Part shown: positions 1-6,271 of the stretch, in pieces
How positions within the stretch are numbered: the stretch's first letter is position 1
Layout: each line of letters starts with the position of its first letter
NCBI GenBank assembly: GCA_947462175.1
Contig: CANHOE010000081.1
Coordinates: forward strand, 1-9,722
Direction of reading: 5' to 3'
DNA length: 9,722 bases
Origin: Burkholderiales bacterium
Lineage (GTDB): Bacteria; Pseudomonadota; Gammaproteobacteria; Burkholderiales; Burkholderiaceae_C
Notes under the pieces: model-generated
Seen by the model: the letters and a program-made list of their open reading frames with translations, nothing else
The model's database searches: none
What the model was told of the DNA's origin: nothing
Program-made: the position numbers and the translations under genes

Positions 1-848
1 ATCGTGATGCTGCCGAACGCCGAGGTGCAGCGCTCATCGCAGACGATCCTTACCTGTGCTTCGCTCGCTTGACTCAGCTATGGGCCGCTCAATGTCGTGG
101 TACGGCAGAGGCCGTGATTCACCCGTCTGCTGTCGTGCATGCCGGTGCGCGGCTTGCCCACGGTGTTTCGGTGGGCCCGCTCGCCGTGATCGAAGACGGT
201 GCCGTGGTCGGTGAGGGTGCGGTGATTGGTGCGCAATGCTTCATCGGTGCTGGTGCGTCCGTGGGCGCGCAGACCCGGCTGTCGGCACAGGTGGTGCTCG
301 GCGCACGATGCCATATCGGTGCGCGTGGCATCGTGCACAGCGGCGTCGTGATCGGCGCTGATGGATTTGGCTTCGCGCCGCACCAGGGCCGTTGGGAGAA
401 GATCGAGCAGCTTGGAGGCGTGCGCATTGGTGACGATGCGGAGATCGGCGCCAATACCTGCATCGACCGGGGGGCGTTGGATGACACCGTGATCGAAGAC
501 GGTGTGAAGCTCGACAACCTGGTGCAGATCGGTCACAACGTGCATATCGGCGCCCACAGCGCACTGGCGGGCACGGCAGCGGTGTCGGGCAGCACTCGGA
601 TTGGCGCGCACTGCACGATGGCCGGCGGTGCGGGCGTGGTGGGTCACGTGACGCTGGCCGACCATGTCCATCTGGGCGCGCGTTCGGTGGCCACCCATTC
701 AATTCACAAGCCTGGCCTCTACACCGGCCTCTTTCCCATCGATGACAATGCGTCGTGGGAAAAAAATGCGGCCACGCTGCGTCAATTGCACCGACTGCGT
801 GAACGCATTCGGGCCCTGGAAAAAAGCAACGAGACCAAATCGTCATGA
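1..848 (+). CDS. lpxD: UDP-3-O-acylglucosamine N-acyltransferase LpxD (5' end missing)
   Basis: LpxD adds a second (R)-3-hydroxyacyl chain from acyl-ACP to the 2-amino group of UDP-3-O-acyl-glucosamine, the third step of lipid A synthesis in the cytoplasm. The reading frame is open from position 3 and runs through DDPYLCFARLTQLWA, the usual end of the LpxD N-terminal uridine-binding domain, so the TTG at 69 is an internal Leu codon and not the start. About the first 80-90 residues of the protein lie left of the window. The rest is a left-handed beta-helix of hexapeptide repeats with the family motif GADGFGFAP, then QIGHNVHIG, whose His (codon 534-536) matches catalytic His239 of E. coli LpxD. 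A short charged C-terminal helix follows. The stop overlaps the fabZ start (ATGA). What is usually found upstream (bamA, skp) is outside the window. Confidence 0.97.
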   Translation, partial: RDAAERRGAALIADDPYLCFARLTQLWAAQCRGTAEAVIHPSAVVHAGARLAHGVSVGPLAVIEDGAVVGEGAVIGAQCFIGAGASVGAQTRLSAQVVLGARCHIGARGIVHSGVVIGADGFGFAPHQGRWEKIEQLGGVRIGDDAEIGANTCIDRGALDDTVIEDGVKLDNLVQIGHNVHIGAHSALAGTAAVSGSTRIGAHCTMAGGAGVVGHVTLADHVHLGARSVATHSIHKPGLYTGLFPIDDNASWEKNAATLRQLHRLRERIRALEKSNETKSS

Positions 849-1288
849 CGCTGGACATCAACGAAATCCTGAGACGCATTCCACATCGTTACCCGATCCT
901 GCTCGTCGACCGGGTGCTCGAACTGAAAAAAGGCGAAAGTATCAAGGCGCTGAAGAACGTCAGCGTCAACGAACACTATTTCAGCGGCCACTTTCCAAAG
1001 CGGCCGGTGATGCCTGGTGTGCTGATGCTCGAGGCGCTGGCTCAGGCGGCTGCAATCCTCGGCTTCGAGACGCTCGACCTGGAGACCTACGAGAACTCCC
1101 TGTTCTACTTTGCAGGCATCGATGGGGCGCGTTTCAAACGCCCTGTGGAGCCAGGCGATCAGTTGCTGCTGGACGTCACGCTGGATCGCATGAAATCGGG
1201 CGTCTTTAAATTCAAGGCGCGTGCCACCGTCGACGGAGAACTGGCTGTCGAGGCCGAGTTCCTGTGCACGGTTCGCGACATTGCCTGA
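845..1288 (+). CDS. fabZ: 3-hydroxyacyl-[acyl-carrier-protein] dehydratase FabZ
   Basis: FabZ dehydrates (3R)-hydroxyacyl-ACP to trans-2-enoyl-ACP in the elongation cycle of type II fatty acid synthesis. The 147-residue product has the normal length and a single hot-dog fold. Visible landmarks are IPHRYPILLVDRV near residues 12-24, the active-site His in GHFPKRPVMPGV (His49) and the catalytic Glu in MLEALAQAAA (Glu63). The ATG shares 4 bases with the lpxD stop, which implies translational coupling. Its place between lpxD and lpxA is conserved in proteobacteria and makes sense because FabZ and the Lpx acyltransferases compete for the same hydroxyacyl-ACP pool. Confidence 0.98.
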   Translation: MTLDINEILRRIPHRYPILLVDRVLELKKGESIKALKNVSVNEHYFSGHFPKRPVMPGVLMLEALAQAAAILGFETLDLETYENSLFYFAGIDGARFKRPVEPGDQLLLDVTLDRMKSGVFKFKARATVDGELAVEAEFLCTVRDIA

Positions 1289-1304
1289 GTCGTTCGGAAC
1301 GATT
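1288..1304 (+). other. Small hairpin at the fabZ stop codon
   Basis: TCGTT (1290-1294) and AACGA (1298-1302) form a perfect 5-bp stem around a CGG triloop, extendable by a G-T and an A-T pair. It starts at the last base of the fabZ stop codon in the 43-base gap before lpxA. There is no T-run after it, so it is unlikely to terminate. It could stabilise the upstream mRNA or slow ribosomes. It may also be chance; the structure is seen but the role is a guess. Confidence 0.3.
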
Positions 1305-1331
1305 GGATCGGGCGTCAAGAAGTCAACGCGC

Positions 1332-2120
1332 ATGTCCCTGATTCATCCCACCGCGATCATTGAGCCAGGCGCCGAGTTGGATCTGTCGGTCGTGGTCGGG
1401 CCCTACAGCATCGTGCGTTCGCAGGTGCGGGTTGCGGCAGGTACAACGATCGGCGCGCATTGCGTGATCGAGGGCCGTACCACCATCGGCCGTGACAACC
1501 GTATCTTCCAGTTCTGCTCGATCGGCGCGGTGCCGCAGGACAAGAAGTACCGCGACGAGCCCACAGAGTTGCACATCGGTGACCGCAACACGATCCGCGA
1601 GTTCTGCACCTTCAACATTGGAACCGCGCAAGATGGCGGTGTGACACGCGTCGGCGACGACAACTGGGTGATGGCCTATGTGCACATCGCACACGATTGC
1701 CAGGTCGGCAGCCAGACCATCCTGGCCAATAACGCCACATTGGCCGGCCATGTGCACCTGGGCGACTGGGTCATCGTGGGCGGGCTGACCGGCGTGCATC
1801 AGTTCGTCAAGGTCGGGCCGCACGCGATGATCGGTTTCGCCAGTGCGGTGTCGCAGGACGTGCCGCCGTTCATGATGGTCGATGGCAACCCGCTCGCAGT
1901 GCGAGGCTTCAATGCCGAAGGCCTGCGCCGTCGCGGCTTCGGACCGGAGCGCATTGCGGTAGTCAAGCAGATGCACCGCTTGCTTTACCGCCAAGGCAAC
2001 ACACTGGACCAGGCTCGCGAGGCGATTGCCGAACTGGCAACCGGTGCGCCGGAAGCCGCCGGTGACGTCGCCACGATGATCGGTTTTCTGGCGGCGTCTC
2101 AGCGCGGCATCGCCCGCTAG
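1332..2120 (+). CDS. lpxA: UDP-N-acetylglucosamine O-acyltransferase LpxA
   Basis: LpxA transfers a (R)-3-hydroxyacyl chain from ACP to the 3-OH of UDP-GlcNAc, the first reaction of lipid A synthesis. Starting at ATG 1332 the protein has 262 residues, the same length as E. coli LpxA. It begins MSLIHPTAIIEPGA, the family's normal start; a longer open frame reaching to 1221 would overlap fabZ and is not used. The sequence is a hexapeptide-repeat beta-helix followed by a helical C-terminal domain (RRRGF...). By ungapped alignment to E. coli (offset 4) the catalytic His125 is His121 (HIAHDC), and His122, His144 and His160 are also kept (His118, His140, His156). His99 is replaced by Asn95. The acyl-length ruler Gly173 is replaced by Phe169, which suggests a shorter acyl chain. 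No clear Shine-Dalgarno sequence precedes the start. Confidence 0.97.
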   Translation: MSLIHPTAIIEPGAELDLSVVVGPYSIVRSQVRVAAGTTIGAHCVIEGRTTIGRDNRIFQFCSIGAVPQDKKYRDEPTELHIGDRNTIREFCTFNIGTAQDGGVTRVGDDNWVMAYVHIAHDCQVGSQTILANNATLAGHVHLGDWVIVGGLTGVHQFVKVGPHAMIGFASAVSQDVPPFMMVDGNPLAVRGFNAEGLRRRGFGPERIAVVKQMHRLLYRQGNTLDQAREAIAELATGAPEAAGDVATMIGFLAASQRGIAR

Positions 2121-2122
2121 CC

Positions 2123-3268
2123 ATGTCAACCCACGGGCCGCGCCTCGCGATGGTGGCCGGCGAGGCCTCCGGCGATTTGCTGGCCGGGCTGTTGCTCGGC
2201 GGCCTGAAGCAACGCTGGCCAGAGCTGTCTGCCTGCGGCATCGGTGGGCCGAAGATGGCGGCGCAGGGATTCGAGGCCTGGTGGCCGAGCGACAAGCTCG
2301 CGGTGCGGGGCTATGCGGAGGTGATTCGCCATTACCCCGAGCTGCTGGGCATACGCAACCGACTTGCCGAACGCCTGCTGCAGGATCCGCCTGATGCCTT
2401 CATCGGCGTGGATGCGCCCGACTTCAACCTCGACCTAGAGGTCAGGCTGAAGGCAAGTGGCATCCGCACGATCCACTTCATCGGCCCATCGATCTGGGCC
2501 TGGCGCGGTGAGCGCATCGACAAGATCAAACGCGCTGTGGATCATGTGCTGTGCATCTTCCCCTTCGAGCCGGCGCTTTACGCACAGCACGGTGTAGCAG
2601 CCACCTATGTCGGCCACCCGCTGGCCGACGCGATCCCGATCGAGGTGCCGCGGCAGGCCAGCCGCCACGCCCTGAATCTGAACACCGGCGACACGGTCGT
2701 GGCATTGCTGCCTGGCAGTCGTCGCTCGGAGATCCAGTACATCGCTCCAACCATTCTCGAAGCCGCTGCACTGATGAAGCGTCGCCGTCCTGGTCTGCGC
2801 TTCGTGCTGCCGGTGGCGCCTGGATTGCGACCGCTCATCGAGCCATTGATTTCCCGGTACGCGCCGGGCGCAGGGGTCGAACTGCTCGACGGCCAGTCCC
2901 ACTTGGCGCTGGCCGCGTGCGATGTGACGTTGATCGCCAGCGGCACTGCCACACTGGAAGCTGCCTTGTTCAAGCGCCCAATGGTGATCGCCTACAAGAT
3001 GCACTGGCTCAGCGCGCAGATCATGAAACGCATGAATTACCAACCCTGGGTGGGGCTGCCGAACATCCTGCTACGGGACTTCGCTGTGCCCGAATTCCTG
3101 CAATCAGAGGCGACACCCGAGCACTTGGCCGATGCTGCCTTCGCCTGGCTGAACGATCCTGCCGAGTGTGCGGCGCTGGCCACGCGCTTCGAGGCGCTGC
3201 ACCACACGCTGCGTTGCGACACTGCCCAAACGGCAACCTATGCGATCGAGAACATCCTTGCGCGCTGA
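2123..3268 (+). CDS. lpxB: Lipid-A-disaccharide synthase LpxB
   Basis: LpxB is a GT19 glycosyltransferase that joins UDP-2,3-diacylglucosamine to lipid X (2,3-diacylglucosamine 1-phosphate), giving the beta-1,6 tetraacyl disaccharide. It acts as a peripheral protein at the inner face of the cytoplasmic membrane. The 381-residue product is the usual length. Motifs in order are MVAGEASGDLLAG (about 10-22), GIGGPKM, GVDAPDFNLDLE, GPSIWAWRGERIDKI, CIFPFEPALY, YVGHPLAD, LLPGSRRSEI and ASGTATLEAALF near residue 275, all typical of the family. The ATG follows the lpxA stop after 2 bases, so the two are almost certainly cotranslated. The 3' end overlaps the start of rnhB. Confidence 0.98.
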   Translation: MSTHGPRLAMVAGEASGDLLAGLLLGGLKQRWPELSACGIGGPKMAAQGFEAWWPSDKLAVRGYAEVIRHYPELLGIRNRLAERLLQDPPDAFIGVDAPDFNLDLEVRLKASGIRTIHFIGPSIWAWRGERIDKIKRAVDHVLCIFPFEPALYAQHGVAATYVGHPLADAIPIEVPRQASRHALNLNTGDTVVALLPGSRRSEIQYIAPTILEAAALMKRRRPGLRFVLPVAPGLRPLIEPLISRYAPGAGVELLDGQSHLALAACDVTLIASGTATLEAALFKRPMVIAYKMHWLSAQIMKRMNYQPWVGLPNILLRDFAVPEFLQSEATPEHLADAAFAWLNDPAECAALATRFEALHHTLRCDTAQTATYAIENILAR

Positions 3269-3866
3269 GCAACTGGGGCTGCGCTGGGATGCACCTGGCC
3301 TGATGGCGGGCGTCGATGAAGCCGGCCGAGGCCCACTGGCCGGCCCCGTGGTCGCGGCGGCGGTCATCCTTGACGATCTGCGACCGATCCGCGGCCTGAA
3401 CGACTCCAAGAAGCTGACGGCTCGCACCCGCGAGCGCTTGTTCGACGAGATTCGCGCGAAGGCCCTGTGCTGCTGCATTGCCGAAGCCACGGTCGAGGAG
3501 ATCGACCGTCTGAACATCCTGCAGGCCTCGTTGCTCGCCATGCGCCGCGCAGTCGATGGTCTGCGACTGAGGCCGCATCGGGTGCAAGTCGATGGAAACC
3601 GGCTGCCGGTGTTGCCGATGCCTGCCGAGGCGATTGTTCAGGGAGACGCCAAGGTACCGGCGATCGCTGCCGCGTCGATCCTGGCGAAGGTGCATCGAGA
3701 TCGGCTGTGCGTGGCCCTGCACGAGCGTCATCCTCAGTATGGTTTTGACGGTCACAAGGGCTATCCGACTTCGGCGCACCTCGCAGCCCTGCGCGAGCAC
3801 GGTGCCTGCGATGTGCATCGCCGGTCGTTCGCTCCGGTTCGTGCCGTGCTGGTAGAGGTGACATGA
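3240..3866 (+). CDS. rnhB: Ribonuclease HII
   Basis: RNase HII cuts RNA in RNA-DNA hybrids and removes single ribonucleotides misincorporated in DNA. With the ATG at 3240 the product has 208 residues, and the four acidic catalytic residues are present: Asp26 and Glu27 in GVDEAGRGPLAGP, Asp118 in QVDGNR and Asp136 in QGDAKVP. The AAASILAKVHRD block and the C-terminal GHKGYPTSAH motif are also seen. The start is uncertain. ATG 3240 overlaps lpxB by 29 bases; a TTG at 3258 has a better-placed GAGA upstream and would give 202 residues; ATG 3303 is too close to the active site. Position after lpxB is a known proteobacterial arrangement and suggests cotranscription. Confidence 0.95.
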   Translation: MRSRTSLRAEQLGLRWDAPGLMAGVDEAGRGPLAGPVVAAAVILDDLRPIRGLNDSKKLTARTRERLFDEIRAKALCCCIAEATVEEIDRLNILQASLLAMRRAVDGLRLRPHRVQVDGNRLPVLPMPAEAIVQGDAKVPAIAAASILAKVHRDRLCVALHERHPQYGFDGHKGYPTSAHLAALREHGACDVHRRSFAPVRAVLVEVT

Positions 3867-4645
3867 CGACGCCGAGCGTCAAGGCCATCACTTCGCGCGA
3901 CAACCCGCTGTTGGTCCGATTGCGAAAGCTGGGCCGCGACCCGGTGGCCTATCGCAAGCAGGGCGAGTTGTGGATCGAGGGCGATCATCTGTGCAGAGCG
4001 TTTCTGCAGCGCGGCGGCGTGCCGTTGAACGCTGTCGTCAGTGAGCAGGCGTGGGCGTCACCGCTGCGCGATCTGGCGCTTCGTGCAAAGGGCGTATCAG
4101 TGCTGCCGGAGATGTTGATGGCGGGCATCAGCACCTTGGAATCGCCCGCACCGATTGGATTTGTGGTCCCCTGGTCTGGCGCGGCCGGCTTGCGGGCCGA
4201 TGCGCCCACCGTGGTGCTCGATCGTTTGCAGGATGCCGGCAATGTCGGCACCGTGCTGCGCAGTGCCGCAGCCTTCGGCTTCACGCAGGTGGTGGCACTG
4301 AAGGGCACGGCGGGTCTTTGGTCGCCTAAAGTGCTGCGCGCTGGCATGGGTGCACATTTCGGCCTGTCGCTGATCGAGGTTGTCGAGGCCAGCGCCTTGG
4401 GACTGCTGGCGGTGCCGCTGCTGGCGACCAGTTCGCATGCGTCGCAGGCCATTGATCAGGTGGCGTTGCCCTGGCCTTGTGCCTGGGTGCTGGGTCATGA
4501 AGGCGAGGGCGTGTCGGCGCTTGTGCAGTCGCAGTGCAGACAGGCGCTGCGCATCCCGCAGCCTGGCGGCGAAGAGTCGCTCAACGTCGGTGCCGCAGCG
4601 GCCGTGTGCCTGTACGAGTCGGCTCGGCAGCGGCTGAGTCGCTGA
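3863..4645 (+). CDS. SpoU/TrmH-family RNA 2'-O-methyltransferase
   Basis: This is a predicted SAM-dependent 2'-O-ribose methyltransferase of rRNA or tRNA with the SPOUT knot fold. The 260-residue protein has an N-terminal substrate-binding domain (about 1-105, with the typical opening ITSRDNPLLVRLRKL and a GELWIEG segment) and a C-terminal catalytic domain. The three SpoU motifs are clear: motif 1 DAGNVGTVLRSAAAFG (Asn127, Arg133), motif 2 VLGHEGEGVS (about 209-218), and motif 3 IPQPGGEESLNVGAAAAVCLYE (in parts, from 231), which form the trefoil-knot SAM site. The ATG overlaps the rnhB stop by 4 bases, so it is translationally coupled as the last gene of the lpx operon. The target nucleotide cannot be told from sequence; it resembles the generic RlmB/TsnR-like group. 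Confidence 0.93.
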   Translation: MTTPSVKAITSRDNPLLVRLRKLGRDPVAYRKQGELWIEGDHLCRAFLQRGGVPLNAVVSEQAWASPLRDLALRAKGVSVLPEMLMAGISTLESPAPIGFVVPWSGAAGLRADAPTVVLDRLQDAGNVGTVLRSAAAFGFTQVVALKGTAGLWSPKVLRAGMGAHFGLSLIEVVEASALGLLAVPLLATSSHASQAIDQVALPWPCAWVLGHEGEGVSALVQSQCRQALRIPQPGGEESLNVGAAAAVCLYESARQRLSR

Positions 4646-4654
4646 AGCCGTTTA

Positions 4655-4678
4655 CGGGCAGCAGCCCGATGAGCTGCC
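4655..4678 (+). other. Overlapping alternative hairpins before the photolyase gene
   Basis: In the 46-base gap between the methyltransferase stop and the photolyase start, CGGGC (4655-4659) pairs with GCCCG (4664-4668) around AGCA. Alternatively GGCAGC (4657-4662) pairs with GCTGCC (4673-4678). The two stems share bases and cannot form together. No T-run follows, so intrinsic termination is weak at best. The structures are seen; a role in limiting read-through or in shaping the ribosome entry site of the next gene is a guess. Confidence 0.3.
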
Positions 4679-4691
4679 TACACTTCGTTCG

Positions 4692-6254
4692 ATGTTGCAA
4701 GTGCTGTGGTTCAAGAAGGATTTGCGCTGGGCGGATCACACGCCGCTCGTGCGTGCGGCGCAGGCTGGGCCGCTGCTGCCGATGTGGCTCGACGAACCTG
4801 CAGCTTGGGCGCAGCCCGATGCCGCTACCCAGCACCGGGCCTTCGCGCAGGAGTGCCTGAGCGAGCTCGATGCGTGGTTCGGGCAGCACGGAGGCGCTTT
4901 GTGGCGATTCCATGGGAACGCGACGGCGACGCTGTCTCACCTCCATGCGCTGCACGGGCCTTTCGTGTTGTGGAGCCACGAGGAAACTGGCAACGACTGG
5001 AGCTTCGATCGCGATCGCGCCGTGGCCCGCTGGTGTGCAGAGCATGGTGTGGTTTGGCACGAGCTGCCCAGCAACGGCGTCGTCAGGCGACTGCGTGACC
5101 GCGATATGTGTTCACGGCTGTGGACACAGCGGATGGTTCCGTCACCATTGGCGGCGCCCGAGAAGCTGACCCTGGTGGTGCGGGCCGAGACGACTCCCAA
5201 CGACGCGCCACCGATCCACTGCCGCGACGCCGACAAGCTGCTGCGCCAGCGCGGCGGCCGAAGTCAGGCTCAGGCTTTGCTCGGCAGCTTTCTTGCCTGG
5301 CGAGGGCAGCGCTATCGCGCGGAGATGTCGAGTCCATTGAGCGCTGCGGAAGCCTGCTCGCGTCTGTCAGCGCACCTCGCGTGGGGCACGCTGTCGGTGC
5401 GCGAATGTGCCCATGCGGTGTGGCGGCGTCGCAGCGAGCTGCTCGCTGCGCCCACTGATCAGCAGCCCGCTGGCGCGCTGGCCTCGCTGCGCAGTTTCGA
5501 GAGCCGGTTGCACTGGCACTGCCACTTCATCCAGAAACTGGAAAGTGAGCCGGCGATCGAGTTTCGCAATGTCAACCGTGCCTTCGATGGACTGCGCAAT
5601 GAAGGTGTGTTCACGGTTGACGAGCAGCAGCGCTTCGACGCCTGGTGCAGCGGGCGCACCGGTTTCCCGTTCGTCGACGCCTGCATGCGCAGCCTTCACG
5701 CGACGGGCTGGATCAACTTCCGCATGCGCGCTATGTTGATGAGCTTCGCCAGTTATCAACTGTGGCTGCACTGGCGCGAACCCGCGCTTTTCCTGGCGCG
5801 GCAGTTCCTCGACTACGAGCCGGGCATCCACTACCCGCAGGCGCAAATGCAAAGTGGCGTGACGGGCATCAACACCATTCGGATGTACAACCCGCTGAAG
5901 CAGAGCCGCGACCAGGATCCAGACGGCGTGTTCATCCGTCGCTGGGTGCCTGAATTGCGAGACGTGTCGGGCGGCGCTGTGCATGAGCCGTGGTTGCTGG
6001 GAGGCACGCAACTGTGCCCTGCGGGCTACCCCGAGCCAGTGATCGATCTGCACACAGCCACCCAGTGGGCAAAAGAGCGCATCCATGAACGCAAGTCAGA
6101 CGCCGCCACGCAGCGCGAGGCGAGGGTGGTCTACGACAAGCATGGCAGCCGTCACCCAGGTCGGGAGGTTACAAAGCGACGTCCAGGCAGGCTGAAAGAC
6201 GACGCTGCGGACCACGCACAACTCAGCTTGCTCGGCGATCTGAGTGGATCTTGA
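4692..6254 (+). CDS. Divergent cryptochrome/photolyase-family FAD protein
   Basis: This 520-residue protein has the two-lobed photolyase layout. The N-terminal antenna-type alpha/beta domain begins VLWFKKDLRWADHTPL, with SHEETGND and HELPSNGVVRRL around residues 95-135. The C-terminal FAD domain has SRLSAHLAWGTLS (223-235), LHWHCHFIQKLE (273-284), GRTGFPFVDACMRSLHATGW (321-340), FRMRAML, LHWREP, RMYNPLKQSRDQDPDG and FIRRWVPEL. Such proteins bind FAD and repair UV dimers with blue light or act as light sensors. Against E. coli PhrB (aligned from memory), Trp277 is kept (Trp275) but Glu274 is Arg272, Asn341 is Phe343 and Met345 is Ala347. Of the Trp triad only Trp359 is kept (Trp361). It is therefore not a canonical class I CPD photolyase. 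It lacks the Cys spacing of FeS-type bacterial cryptochromes. The basic tail ends with QLSLLGDL, a beta-clamp-like motif. It may be cotranscribed with the lpx operon. Confidence 0.9.
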   Translation: MLQVLWFKKDLRWADHTPLVRAAQAGPLLPMWLDEPAAWAQPDAATQHRAFAQECLSELDAWFGQHGGALWRFHGNATATLSHLHALHGPFVLWSHEETGNDWSFDRDRAVARWCAEHGVVWHELPSNGVVRRLRDRDMCSRLWTQRMVPSPLAAPEKLTLVVRAETTPNDAPPIHCRDADKLLRQRGGRSQAQALLGSFLAWRGQRYRAEMSSPLSAAEACSRLSAHLAWGTLSVRECAHAVWRRRSELLAAPTDQQPAGALASLRSFESRLHWHCHFIQKLESEPAIEFRNVNRAFDGLRNEGVFTVDEQQRFDAWCSGRTGFPFVDACMRSLHATGWINFRMRAMLMSFASYQLWLHWREPALFLARQFLDYEPGIHYPQAQMQSGVTGINTIRMYNPLKQSRDQDPDGVFIRRWVPELRDVSGGAVHEPWLLGGTQLCPAGYPEPVIDLHTATQWAKERIHERKSDAATQREARVVYDKHGSRHPGREVTKRRPGRLKDDAADHAQLSLLGDLSGS

Positions 6255-6271
6255 CGTAGCGCAACATCAAT

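Noticed and set aside
69..71. TTG at 69 as the start of lpxD
   Set aside because: The frame is open to the left edge and encodes the normal end of the LpxD N-terminal domain, so the gene is cut by the window, not started here.
5367..6086. Long antisense open frame inside the photolyase gene, and similar ones inside lpxD, lpxA, lpxB and rnhB
   Set aside because: These are typical shadow frames of high-GC coding DNA, with His/Arg/Ala-rich products and no recognisable domain.
4692..6254. FeS-type bacterial cryptochrome or NewPHL assignment for the photolyase-family protein
   Set aside because: The Cys residues do not show the clustered C-terminal spacing of the FeS group, and the N-terminal antenna-type domain is present, unlike NewPHL.
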